Source: JBFGFX01 sp965232455 (GTDB lineage: Bacteria > Pseudomonadota > Gammaproteobacteria > Steroidobacterales > Woeseiaceae). From it: 64,000 bases of DNA. Both the position numbers and the translations under genes were made by a program. The notes under the pieces were generated by a model, which saw only the letters and a list, made by a program, of their open reading frames with translations, was not told where the DNA came from and searched no databases. The stretch covers positions 3,410,001 to 3,474,000 of the forward strand of contig OZ246981.1 in assembly GCA_965232455.1 (NCBI GenBank), given 5' to 3'. This document shows, piece after piece, positions 36,965 through 44,732 of this stretch (positions are counted from its first letter, which is position 1; each line of letters starts with the position of its first letter).

Positions 36965-38455
36965 ATGTATTCGATGAATCGCCTTGACTACGCAGTTTTC
37001 TTGACCTCACTGGCCCTCGGTCTGGCCCTCAGCGGATGCACCGCGGACCCGCAGGACCCCGCAGCGGTTTCGGCCGCCCGCCCACAGGTCGACGATCAGA
37101 CGGTTCCCGCGGGGAATCGCACGCCGGTCGACCTGATCGTCGCCGGCGACCACGCGGTTACGATGGATGCCGACGGCTCCGTGATCGAGGACGCCGCCGT
37201 CGCCGTTTCCGAGGGCCTGATCGTCGCGATCGGCCCGGCAAGCGAAATCGACTCGGCCTACCACGCCGTCGAGCGGCTGGACGGCGCCGGCAAAGTCGTG
37301 CTGCCGGGCCTCGTCAACGGTCATTCACACGCGGCAATGACGCTGCTGCGCGGGGTGGCGGACGATTTGGCGCTGATGGACTGGCTGAACAACTACATCT
37401 TCCCGGCGGAGGTCGAGTTCGTGGACGCCGAGTTCGTTCGCATCGGCACGGAGCTCGCCTGCTGGGAGATGATTCGCGGCGGCACCACCACGTTCGTCGA
37501 CATGTATTATTATCCGGACGTCATTGCCGAGGTCGTGGACGCCTGCGGCATGCGCGCCCTCGTATCGGCGACGGTCATCGACCAACGCAGCCCCGACGCC
37601 GAAAACGCCGCCGATTCCCTGGAAAAAGGCAAGCGTTTTGCGGAACGCTGGAAAGGGATCAACAGCCGGATCACGCCGATCTTCGGCCCGCACGCGAACT
37701 ACACCCTCAACGCCGAGCAGCTTGCCGCCACGCGCGAAGCGGCGAACGAGGCTGGCGTTCCGGTAAGCATCCACATGGCGGAATCGCCGTTCGAGGTGCA
37801 GTACTCCAAGGACACCTACGGCACCACGACGATCGAATTGATGGAGTCGATCGGTTTTCTCGACGGACCGACGATTGGCGCGCACGTCGTGTGGCCGACC
37901 GAGCAGGAGATCCCGATCCTGGTCGAACGTAAAGTCGGCGTCATTCACAATCCCACGTCGAACATGAAAATCGCATCCGGCATCGCGCCTATTTCCGCGA
38001 TGTTGAGCGCCGGCGTCCGCATCGGTCTCGGCACCGACGGCGCCGCCAGCAACAACGATCTCGATATGTGGGAGGAAATGCGGCTGGCCGCATTCCTGCA
38101 GAAAGTCGAACAAATGAATCCGGAAGTTCTTTCGGCGCCGACCGTGCTGACCATGGCGACCCGCGGCGGCGCCGAGGCAATTGGCCTGGGCGGTGAAATC
38201 GGCGCGCTGGAAGTCGGTATGAAAGCCGATTTGATACAGGTTGCGTTCGACGACGTCCACCACGTTCCCACGTACGACGTGGTGTCGCACCTGGTGTTCG
38301 TCACCGACGAGCAGGACGTCTGGTCGGTCGTCGTCGACGGCCGCGTGCTGATGAGAGACCGGCAGATACTGACCATCGACACGGAGCGTGTCGCGCGGGA
38401 AGCGCGCGCGCTTGCAGCCCGTATCCAGACCGCGCTGGAAGAACGCAACCGCTGA
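36965..38455 (+). CDS. MTA/SAH-deaminase-like amidohydrolase, predicted lipoprotein
   Basis: A 496-residue metal-dependent deaminase of the MtaD/SsnA/TrzN type. The body matches the 5-methylthioadenosine/S-adenosylhomocysteine deaminase pattern: GLVNGHSHAAMTLLRG (H120, H122), ADDLALMDWLNNYIFPAE, IFGPHANYT, SIHMAE, GAHVVW, HNPTSNMKIASG, and GLGTDGAASNNDLDMWEEM with the metal aspartate. It begins with a hydrophobic stretch and lipobox LALSGC (C25), which relatives of this enzyme lack because they are cytoplasmic. This copy is therefore predicted to work in the periplasm. Family substrates are adenosine derivatives, other aminopurines, or s-triazines. It lies downstream of a TonB-dependent receptor. 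An ATG at 36974 is an alternative start. Confidence 0.88.
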   Translation: MYSMNRLDYAVFLTSLALGLALSGCTADPQDPAAVSAARPQVDDQTVPAGNRTPVDLIVAGDHAVTMDADGSVIEDAAVAVSEGLIVAIGPASEIDSAYHAVERLDGAGKVVLPGLVNGHSHAAMTLLRGVADDLALMDWLNNYIFPAEVEFVDAEFVRIGTELACWEMIRGGTTTFVDMYYYPDVIAEVVDACGMRALVSATVIDQRSPDAENAADSLEKGKRFAERWKGINSRITPIFGPHANYTLNAEQLAATREAANEAGVPVSIHMAESPFEVQYSKDTYGTTTIELMESIGFLDGPTIGAHVVWPTEQEIPILVERKVGVIHNPTSNMKIASGIAPISAMLSAGVRIGLGTDGAASNNDLDMWEEMRLAAFLQKVEQMNPEVLSAPTVLTMATRGGAEAIGLGGEIGALEVGMKADLIQVAFDDVHHVPTYDVVSHLVFVTDEQDVWSVVVDGRVLMRDRQILTIDTERVAREARALAARIQTALEERNR

Positions 38456-38779
38456 TCGGGCCGGACGGGCCCGCTCCCCGACGCATCTGGCCGGCCGAAT
38501 GCCGGCAGGCATTCGGGCGGTGCGGCCGCTTTCGACAGGCCGTCGATAACACCCAGGCATTCAAACACTTGAACGATCCAATGCGCAGCCGACAGCCCAA
38601 TTACATCCCAAAAAAAGCCGCGTAATGAATACGAAACCAAATTTGGTGTGCCGCGACTCTATTCGGAAAACATTGTGTTGCACTGCACAATGAGCTATCC
38701 TGCCGCGCTTTCTCGAGCCCGGACGATTCCTTGCGACCGAAACGCGCCGAATCTCCGGACCAATATCGACCGATTTCCC
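38456..38779. other. Intergenic stretch of 324 nt
   Basis: Contains a perfect 9-bp hairpin CCGAATGCC/GGCATTCGG (38495-38503 with 38508-38516, loop GGCA) about 40 nt after the deaminase stop. It has no T-run, so it is a possible weak terminator. The rest has no supported gene. Confidence 0.5.
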
Positions 38780-39202
38780 ATGAGCTATCAAATCAACTTC
38801 GAGCAGAAAGACGACTATATGCACATAGTCGTTACCGGAAAGAAAAGCACCGAGACGATTCGAGCGTTTCACGCCGACATCTGCACGCAACGCGAGAATC
38901 GCGGCTATTCCAGAATACTCGTCGAACAGCGACTGGAGGGTCCGGCGATTTCGACCTTCGAGCTTTACGAGTTGGTGGCCGAGGCAAGCCAAAAAGCCGC
39001 TGGCAAGTACGACGCCATCGCGTACGTGGACGAGACACGGGACACCAACCTCTCGTTCGCCGAAACGGTAGCCGTCAACCGTGGCGCCGCCGTCGCCGCG
39101 TTCGGTTCCGTCGACGCCGCGGACCGCTGGTTGACGTCAGACCCCGATGAAAGCGCTGAGAAGGACCCGGCTTTCGGCCCCGAATGTCGTGGTGGCAGAT
39201 AG
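38780..39202 (+). CDS. SpoIIAA/STAS-like small protein
   Basis: A 140-residue cytoplasmic protein with no signal peptide. Its pattern of alternating strands and helices (INFEQKDDYMHIVVTGKKS, SRILVEQRLEG, YDAIAYVDET, AVNRGAAVAAFGSVDAADRWL) is typical of the SpoIIAA-like/STAS-like fold, whose members end with a 'F-x-s-x-x-x-A-x-x-W-L' helix as here. No enzymatic role is expected; relatives are of unknown function or bind lipids or partner proteins. The start at 38780 is a guess, since only a weak ribosome site is present. It converges on deoB with 17 nt between the stops. Confidence 0.7.
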   Translation: MSYQINFEQKDDYMHIVVTGKKSTETIRAFHADICTQRENRGYSRILVEQRLEGPAISTFELYELVAEASQKAAGKYDAIAYVDETRDTNLSFAETVAVNRGAAVAAFGSVDAADRWLTSDPDESAEKDPAFGPECRGGR

Positions 39203-39219
39203 AACCATCGGCTAAGGTT

Positions 39220-40419
39220 CTATCGGTTGACGAAGCTCTTTCCGTACTCGGTCGGCGGCAGACCGAAGTAGCTTGCCAGGCTTTGCCCGATGTCGGCAAA
39301 CGTATCGCGCCTGCCGAGAGACCCCGCCGTGACTCCGGCGCCGCAGGCAAGCACCGGAATGTACTCACGTGTGTGATCCGTGCCCTCCCAGGTCGGATCG
39401 CAACCGTGATCCGCAGTGATGAGCAGAAGGTCGTCCGGATGCAAAAGCTCGTGCAATTCCGGCAGTCGGCCGTCGAAGTACTCCAGAGCCTCCGCATAAC
39501 CGTCGACGTCCCTGCGGTGGCCGTAGAGCATGTCGAAGTCCACGAAGTTCGTGAACACGATGGAACGGTCCGGCGCCGCTCGCACCGCCTCGAGCGTTGC
39601 GTCGAAAAGCTCGGCATTGCCGGTCGCCTTTATTTTTTTTGTGATTCCGCGATGCGCATAAATGTCCGCTATCTTGCCGATGCTGATTACTTCACCGCCG
39701 CTGTCGACGAGTTTGTCAAGCACGGTCGGCGCGGGTGGGGGGGTCGTCAAATCGCGGCGATTTCCGGTCCGTTTGAAATCTGCGCTGCCCGTTCCGACGA
39801 ACGGTCTGGCTATGACCCGACCAATGTTGTATTCGTCAACCAACTCACGCGCGATTGCCGACAGTTCGTAGAGCCGCTCCAATCCGAACGCCTCTTCGTG
39901 ACAGGCAATTTGAAAGACACTGTCCGCAGACGTATATACGATCGGCTTACCGGTTCTGACGTGTTCTTCACCGAGTTCTGCGATAATCGTCGTGCCGGAC
40001 GAATGACAGTTGCCGAGGACCCCCGGCAGGTCGGCCCGCTCGATGAGTTTTTCCAGCAGCGCCGGCGGAAAGGTGTCGACCGGCTTGTCGAAATACCCCC
40101 AGTCGAACAGAACCGGCACGCCCGCGATTTCCCAATGGCCGCTGGGCGTGTCCTTGCCGCTGGAGAGTTCGGCGGCGTAACCGTATGCGCCGACGATCTC
40201 GTCGGCGTCTGTACAGCCCGCCGGAATTTCGCCGGCACTCTCCCTGGCGGCGCGCAGCAAACCCAGTCTCGCCAGATTGGGCAGTTTCAGCGGCTTCGAG
40301 TTCGATCGCTCGCGCGCGATACTGCCAAGTGTGTTCGCTCCGGCGTCGCCGAACCGAGCGGCATCGTCGGTTGAGCCGATGCCGAACGAATCCATTACCA
40401 GAATGATTGCGCGTCCCAT
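39220..40419 (-). CDS. deoB: Phosphopentomutase DeoB
   Basis: Interconverts (deoxy)ribose 1-phosphate and 5-phosphate, linking the phosphorylases DeoA/DeoD to DeoC. 399 residues of the alkaline-phosphatase superfamily with Mn sites: VMDSFGIGS (D10), DAGANTLG, the phosphorylated-threonine motif SSGKDTPSGHWEIAG, DFDMLYGHRRDV, and ITADHGCDPTWEGTDHTREYIP. Two adjacent ATGs are possible; the second (40419) has the better spacing to AGGGG. It stands alone, away from the other deo genes in this window. Confidence 0.96.
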   Translation of the reverse strand: MGRAIILVMDSFGIGSTDDAARFGDAGANTLGSIARERSNSKPLKLPNLARLGLLRAARESAGEIPAGCTDADEIVGAYGYAAELSSGKDTPSGHWEIAGVPVLFDWGYFDKPVDTFPPALLEKLIERADLPGVLGNCHSSGTTIIAELGEEHVRTGKPIVYTSADSVFQIACHEEAFGLERLYELSAIARELVDEYNIGRVIARPFVGTGSADFKRTGNRRDLTTPPPAPTVLDKLVDSGGEVISIGKIADIYAHRGITKKIKATGNAELFDATLEAVRAAPDRSIVFTNFVDFDMLYGHRRDVDGYAEALEYFDGRLPELHELLHPDDLLLITADHGCDPTWEGTDHTREYIPVLACGAGVTAGSLGRRDTFADIGQSLASYFGLPPTEYGKSFVNR

Positions 40420-40774
40420 CATTGACCCCTGTTGGTGTCGATGCGTACCGCCCGGTGGGTGATGCATCCACGGAAAGAGGGTATTCGCCGGCACATAAGC
40501 ACTGACAGGAAAAGTGAGCCGGAAAACATTTCATGCCCGGTCTGCTTGCCGTCCTTGCCGAAATTGGCCCCGTCGCGCGGGCAAATGCGATTATGACCTT
40601 CAGGCGATCGGGTTTACCGGGTCATGATATGCCGCATTTTCCCGCCGAACAATACCGTCGTTCGCGCACTGCCGCCGGAAGCCAGGCGTCAGTCCAGGAA
40701 CCGGACACCGCGGTCGATGTACCTGCTTCGTGGGTTACAATGCGCCGCATGATGACTGACGGCCGGGCTGTTCG
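40420..40774. other. Divergent intergenic region, 355 nt
   Basis: Lies between deoB (minus) and the YkgJ-like gene (plus), so both promoters should be here. I see no clear promoter, hairpin or gene. The open frame at 40533-40778 has no similarity I recognise and a weak start. Confidence 0.5.
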
Positions 40775-41161
40775 GTGAAGGATTGCACTCAATGCGGTAA
40801 ATGCTGCACGCGCTACGGCGGCGGCGACCTGTCCGCATCGGCCGACGAGATAGACTGGTGGGAAAATCACCGGCCGGAAATTTTCGCCTATGTTCGTAAC
40901 GGCAAAATCTGGATAAGCCCGGTCACCGGCAAACAGATGCCAAGGTGCCCGTGGCTGCGGAAACTACCCCGACAAAACAGGTACGTCTGCCGAATCTACC
41001 GTGACCGCCCGGAAGACTGCAGACACTACCCCGTTCTCATCGAGCAGATGGTAAGAGACGAATGCGAAATGCTCGAGGCCGGAGACCTGAACAACCCCAA
41101 GCGGGCGCAGCGAACGCTGGATCACATCATGGCCGATAGCCGCCCTCCCGCGAGCCGGTAG
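40775..41161 (+). CDS. YkgJ-family cysteine cluster protein
   Basis: A 128-residue cytoplasmic protein with the CxxCxxCC-type cluster CTQCGKCC at its very start and CRIYRDRPEDCRHYP later (about 72-86). Together these define the YkgJ family of putative zinc- or iron-cluster proteins. The GTG at 40775 is the start, because the cysteine cluster follows at once and upstream ATGs are out of frame. Function is not established for the family. First of five same-strand small genes. Confidence 0.87.
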   Translation: MKDCTQCGKCCTRYGGGDLSASADEIDWWENHRPEIFAYVRNGKIWISPVTGKQMPRCPWLRKLPRQNRYVCRIYRDRPEDCRHYPVLIEQMVRDECEMLEAGDLNNPKRAQRTLDHIMADSRPPASR

Positions 41162-41190
41162 CCGATGCTTGCACAACAGGTCGTATACCA

Positions 41191-41553
41191 ATGAGTGAAT
41201 TCGTCGAATATCTCAAGGAAGTCCTCGGTGTGATCGGGCCCATACGCTCACGCCGCATGTTCGGCGGACACGGCGTGTTTCACAACGACCTGATGATTGG
41301 CCTGGTGGCCGACGACGTTTTGTATCTGAAAGGTGACGAAAAGTCGGCCGAGTTCTTCACGGCGAAAGGGCTCGGCCAGTTCGAGTACGTCAAAAACGAA
41401 AAGACGATGAAAATGTCGTATTACATGGCCCCGGAAGAAATTTACGACGATCCGGATGAGGCGGAACGTTGGGCGACCCGGGCATACGATGCCGCCGTGC
41501 GCTCGAAAAAGCCGAAAAAGAAGGTCGCGAGGAAGGCTGCGAAGCCCTCGTGA
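41191..41553 (+). CDS. TfoX/Sxy N-terminal-domain protein
   Basis: A 120-residue protein with the TfoX_N pattern: RSRRMFGGHGVFHNDLMIGLVADDVLYLKGDE and a following MSYYMAPEEIYDDPDEAERWATRAYDAA. The last 20 residues are lysine/alanine rich (KKPKKKVARKAAKPS), suggesting nucleic-acid or membrane contact. Full-length Sxy/TfoX activates competence genes with CRP, but this single-domain form lacks the C-terminal TfoX_C domain, so a role in competence is not implied. Confidence 0.87.
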   Translation: MSEFVEYLKEVLGVIGPIRSRRMFGGHGVFHNDLMIGLVADDVLYLKGDEKSAEFFTAKGLGQFEYVKNEKTMKMSYYMAPEEIYDDPDEAERWATRAYDAAVRSKKPKKKVARKAAKPS

Positions 41554-41641
41554 CCGCGGACCCGAAAAACCGGACGGAGAGCCCGGCCTGTCCGCACTCG
41601 GACGAGCGGCTACGAGAGGGTACGATGGCAATGGTGCATTT

Positions 41642-42034
41642 ATGAAAACGGTCAGCACGGCAAGTCTCATCGCCGTCGGTCTTCTTAACCTCTATCCGCT
41701 GATTGGCGTCCTGTCGGCGGACCAGATTACGCAGCTGTACGGACTGAGCTTAGAGACACCGGACCAGGTGATCTTGATGCGCCACCGCGCGGTGTTGTTT
41801 GGTTTGCTTGGCGTGTTCATCATCTATTCGGCCGTCGAGCAGTCACTGCGGCTATTGGCGTGTGTGGCCGGCCTGGTCAGCATGATTTCGTTTGTGCTGC
41901 TCGCGTTTGCTTCGGGAGACTATGGCGACGAGCTGCATACCGTGGTTGTTGCCGACGTCGCAGGCTCGATAGCATTGGCCGTCGTTCTCGTTCAGCAGCT
42001 GAAGAACGGCGGCGCCGATAGCCAAACCCCGTGA
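41642..42034 (+). CDS. Small integral membrane protein of unknown function
   Basis: A 130-residue protein with four predicted helices (about 5-25, 48-66, 70-90 and 99-121) and short loops; MRHRAVLFGLLG after the first loop is the most distinctive part. I do not recognise a catalytic motif. The ATG at 41642 starts at the first helix; the longer frame from 41456 overlaps the TfoX-like gene and is unlikely. Same strand as its neighbours but with an 88-nt gap upstream. Confidence 0.7.
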   Translation: MKTVSTASLIAVGLLNLYPLIGVLSADQITQLYGLSLETPDQVILMRHRAVLFGLLGVFIIYSAVEQSLRLLACVAGLVSMISFVLLAFASGDYGDELHTVVVADVAGSIALAVVLVQQLKNGGADSQTP

Positions 42035-42145
42035 AAAACGCTTTTTTTAGTTCGGGCTCGCGCTATTGTTCACACACGAACCCGATGCCGTGACAAGCCA
42101 CGAGTGGCGTGCGCTGCCCATAGGGACAATCGACTAAACGCGATC

Positions 42146-42484
42146 ATGACTTTCGACGACCTGCACGCATACGCGCTTTCTCTTCCCGAGGTCACCGAAG
42201 AACCGCACCACACGTACGGTTCGTTCAGGGTCAAAGGCAAGATTTTTGCGACGCTGCCGCCCGGCGAGGAGTTCGTACACATATTCGTCGATGACGAGCG
42301 GCGCGCACTGGCGCTGGCCATGAACCCGGACGCGTACGAGGATCTGAGATGGGGGAAAAGAATCGTGGGGCTCCGGGTTCTGTTGTCCAAAGCGGATATG
42401 ACTGACGTTCAGGATCTCCTTGAGTCCGCTTGGCGGCTGAAAGCCCCCAAGGCCTTGCTGAAACAGCTGGATCAGGATCAATGA
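42146..42484 (+). CDS. MmcQ/YjbR-family protein
   Basis: A 112-residue protein of the double-wing/YjbR fold: MTFDDLHAYALSLPEVTEEPHHTYGSFRVKGKIFATLPPG, then AYEDLRWGKRIVGLRVLLSKADMTDVQDLLESAWRLKAPKALLKQ. YjbR proteins have a DNA-binding-like CyaY fold, but no firm function. The ATG at 42146 was chosen because the conserved helix begins there. Its stop overlaps the start of the VOC gene by ATGA, so the two are coupled. Confidence 0.85.
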   Translation: MTFDDLHAYALSLPEVTEEPHHTYGSFRVKGKIFATLPPGEEFVHIFVDDERRALALAMNPDAYEDLRWGKRIVGLRVLLSKADMTDVQDLLESAWRLKAPKALLKQLDQDQ

Positions 42485-42879
42485 CGAAAAAACAGTATCT
42501 TGGATTGACGTCCGTTGTGGTCAGAGATTACGACGAAGCAATAGCTTTCTATACGAACGTCCTCGGATTCGACCTGGTCGAAGACATCCCGCAACCGGAA
42601 CAGAATAAGCGCTGGGTCGTGGTGGCGCCGCCCGGCAGCACGGAATCGCGAATACTGCTGGCGCGCGCCGTCGGCGACGAACAAACGTCGCGAATCGGCA
42701 ATCAGACCGGCGGCCGGGTTTTTCTTTTTCTCTACACCGACGATTTTGAGCGGGACTACCGGGCCTATGCCGAAAAGGGCGTGAACTTCGTCAGGGAACC
42801 GAAACGCGAAGACTACGGGACCGTTGCCGTCTTCGAGGACCTCCACGGCAACCTTTGGGATCTGATCGAGGCGAGCTGA
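42481..42879 (+). CDS. VOC-family (glyoxalase/bleomycin-resistance fold) protein
   Basis: A 132-residue single-module vicinal-oxygen-chelate protein: YLGLTSVVVRDYDEAIAFYTNVLGFDLVEDIPQPEQNKRWVVVAPPG, KGVNFVREPKREDYGTVAVFEDLHGNLWDLIE. The C-terminal glutamate (LIE) and the DLHGN segment fit the usual metal or substrate site; the N-terminal ligand histidine is not obvious. Probably a lyase, isomerase or resistance-like binding protein; the substrate is unknown. Followed by a bidirectional terminator. Confidence 0.87.
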   Translation: MTKKQYLGLTSVVVRDYDEAIAFYTNVLGFDLVEDIPQPEQNKRWVVVAPPGSTESRILLARAVGDEQTSRIGNQTGGRVFLFLYTDDFERDYRAYAEKGVNFVREPKREDYGTVAVFEDLHGNLWDLIEAS

Positions 42880-42938
42880 AGGCGAGCTGGACGGACGGGC
42901 GGTTCCCGGCGAATACCGTCGAACGTTTTTATTCAGGC

Positions 42939-42972
42939 ACAAAAAAGCCCGGCTATTGCCGGGCTTTTTGCG
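42939..42972. terminator. Bidirectional intrinsic terminator
   Basis: A perfect 12-bp stem AAAAAGCCCGGC/GCCGGGCTTTTT (42942-42953 with 42958-42969), loop TATT. The A/T ends act as U-tracts in both directions, which suits the converging VOC gene and cytochrome oxidase operon. Confidence 0.94.
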
Positions 42973-42989
42973 TTGCTCCGGTCCGAGCC

Positions 42990-43337
42990 TTAGTGGTGCG
43001 GAGCCTGAGGCACAAAGTCGCTTTCACCGAAGAACTCGATTCTCGTCAAAAACGTATAGTCACCCTCGATCGCCATGATGCCGATAAACACGAGAATGAA
43101 TATCGGCGGCAACAATATCGCCAACTGCAGCGCGAGGCGCTCCCAGGTCATGTGCATGAAAATCGCAATGATGAAACCTGCCTTCAAGAACATGAATATC
43201 AGGATCAGGGTCCAGCGGAGCGCGCCCTGCAATTCCATGTAGTCGACCATGTAGGAGAAAAAACTAACCACGAACAGCAATATCCATACCCAAAGGTATA
43301 TGCCCAACGGGTGCTGTTGCCCTTCAGAACCTGCCAT
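42990..43337 (-). CDS. Cytochrome c oxidase subunit IV (prokaryotic COX4 type)
   Basis: A 115-residue membrane protein with three helices (about 11-30, 40-62 and 71-90). The pattern GIYLWVWILLFVVSFFSYMVDYM...RWTLILIFMFLKAGFIIAIFMHMTWER is typical of the small subunit IV/CtaF-like component in caa3-type oxidases. Last gene of the operon, 21 nt after the subunit III gene. Confidence 0.9.
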   Translation of the reverse strand: MAGSEGQQHPLGIYLWVWILLFVVSFFSYMVDYMELQGALRWTLILIFMFLKAGFIIAIFMHMTWERLALQLAILLPPIFILVFIGIMAIEGDYTFLTRIEFFGESDFVPQAPHH

Positions 43338-43358
43338 GCCGTTTTCCCCTACAAATGA

Positions 43359-44051
43359 TTACCAAAGATAAAAGAACGCAAAAATGAACACCCAGACGAG
43401 GTCCACGAAGTGCCAGTAGAGCCCGGCGATCTCGACGATTTCATAGTTGCCGCCGCGCCGTTCATAGAAACCGTTTTTGACGCGGAACGCGACAATCAAC
43501 AGATAGACCACACCCGCGCTGACGTGCAAACCGTGAAAACCGGTGATCATGAAAAAACTGGCGCCGAACTGTGCGGCGCCCATCGGATTGCCCCAGGGCC
43601 GCACACCTTCGTCGACAATCAGCTTGGTCCACTCGAACGCCTGCATCCCCACGAACGATGCGCCCAGAACCGCCGTCGCCACCATCAACCAGAAGGTCTT
43701 GTTCCGGTCCTTGCGATAACCCATGTTCACGGCCAGCGCCATCGTGCCGCTCGACGTGATGAGGATGAACGTCATGATCGCAATCAGAATCAGGGGAATC
43801 GGATCGCCGCCGAAGCTCAGCGCGAATACCTCGCTCGGATACGGCCATGGATCCGCCGCCGACATCCGCACGGTCATGTACGAAATCAGGAAACAGCTGA
43901 AAATGAAGGTATCGCTCAAGAGGAAGATCCACATCATGGCCTTCCCCCAAGGCGTATGGAACGACTGCTTGTCGGCCGAGAAGTCGGTAACGACCCCCTT
44001 GAGCCCGTCCTGCAGTATCTCTCCCGTGCCGCTAACTACAGCTTCCGACAT
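43359..44051 (-). CDS. ctaE: Cytochrome c oxidase subunit III
   Basis: A 230-residue membrane protein with COX3 features: MWIFLLSDTFIFSCFLISY, MALAVNMGYRKDRNKTFWLMVATAVLGASFVGMQAFEW, GFHGLHVSAGVVYLL and YWHFVDLVWVFIFAFFYLW. The 'HGxHVxxG' and 'WHFVDxVW' signatures are characteristic. It forms part of the inner-membrane oxidase core. A second, shorter subunit-III-like gene lies 18 nt upstream. Confidence 0.93.
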   Translation of the reverse strand: MSEAVVSGTGEILQDGLKGVVTDFSADKQSFHTPWGKAMMWIFLLSDTFIFSCFLISYMTVRMSAADPWPYPSEVFALSFGGDPIPLILIAIMTFILITSSGTMALAVNMGYRKDRNKTFWLMVATAVLGASFVGMQAFEWTKLIVDEGVRPWGNPMGAAQFGASFFMITGFHGLHVSAGVVYLLIVAFRVKNGFYERRGGNYEIVEIAGLYWHFVDLVWVFIFAFFYLW

Positions 44052-44069
44052 ATGTCACGATCCTTGAGC

Positions 44070-44732
44070 TTAGGTGGACAAAAGCAAACCAAACAGCACC
44101 ACCCACACCAGCAGCAGGAAATGCCAATAAATTGTGCACAATTCGACGCTCAGCCTCACGGTGTCAGCTTCGGCCCCCGTGATCACTTTCTGTAGTGAGC
44201 GGCCCCAGACCCATAAACCGCCGAGCAGGTGCAACCCGTGTATGGCGGTCAGCAGATAAAAGAACGCGTTCGCCGGGTTACTCGACACGAAGTAGCCCGC
44301 TTCCTGCAACTGCTGCCAGGTGGCAAGCTGACCGAACAGGAACAGGACCGACAGCGCTCCCGAAGCGATCAGGCCCGCCATCAGGTTGTTGCTGCGCCCC
44401 CTGATGACCTGATTCCGCGTCCAGTGATACGCGATGCTCGCGAGTATCAGAAACCCGGTGTTTATCCAGAGCAGGTCGGGGTCCTTGACCGGAACCCAGT
44501 CCGGCTCCTCCATCCGCAGCGTATAGGCGCTCGCGAACAGCGCAAACAAGGAAATGGCCACGGCGAGAAACGACGCCAATGCGAGCGCCTTGGGGTTTAT
44601 GTCGAGCGACGTTCCGGAGGCGGCATCGGCCGCCTCGTCGGACACCCACGGCTGTGTGTTCAGCGACTGCTTCAAAAGCCAGCCGATGATACAGGCCATG
44701 ATGACGGCCATGAATATGAGCGTGACCTGCAC
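44070..44732 (-). CDS. Second heme-copper oxidase subunit III-like protein
   Basis: A 220-residue membrane protein with six hydrophobic segments. It has the subunit III landmarks AIHGLHLLGGLWVWGRSL and IYWHFLLLVWVVLFGLLLS but a different N-terminal half (MAVIMACIIGWLLKQSL). The start is GTG, immediately after the subunit I stop (TAAGTG). Two subunit III-type genes in one oxidase operon occur in some caa3/ba3-like clusters, where one may replace missing helices of the other. Which is structural here is not decidable from sequence. Confidence 0.86.
   Translation of the reverse strand: MQVTLIFMAVIMACIIGWLLKQSLNTQPWVSDEAADAASGTSLDINPKALALASFLAVAISLFALFASAYTLRMEEPDWVPVKDPDLLWINTGFLILASIAYHWTRNQVIRGRSNNLMAGLIASGALSVLFLFGQLATWQQLQEAGYFVSSNPANAFFYLLTAIHGLHLLGGLWVWGRSLQKVITGAEADTVRLSVELCTIYWHFLLLVWVVLFGLLLST

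Noticed and set aside
40533..40778. 81-codon plus-strand frame before the YkgJ gene
   Set aside because: No recognisable sequence, overlaps the ykgJ start in another frame, and has a weak start context.
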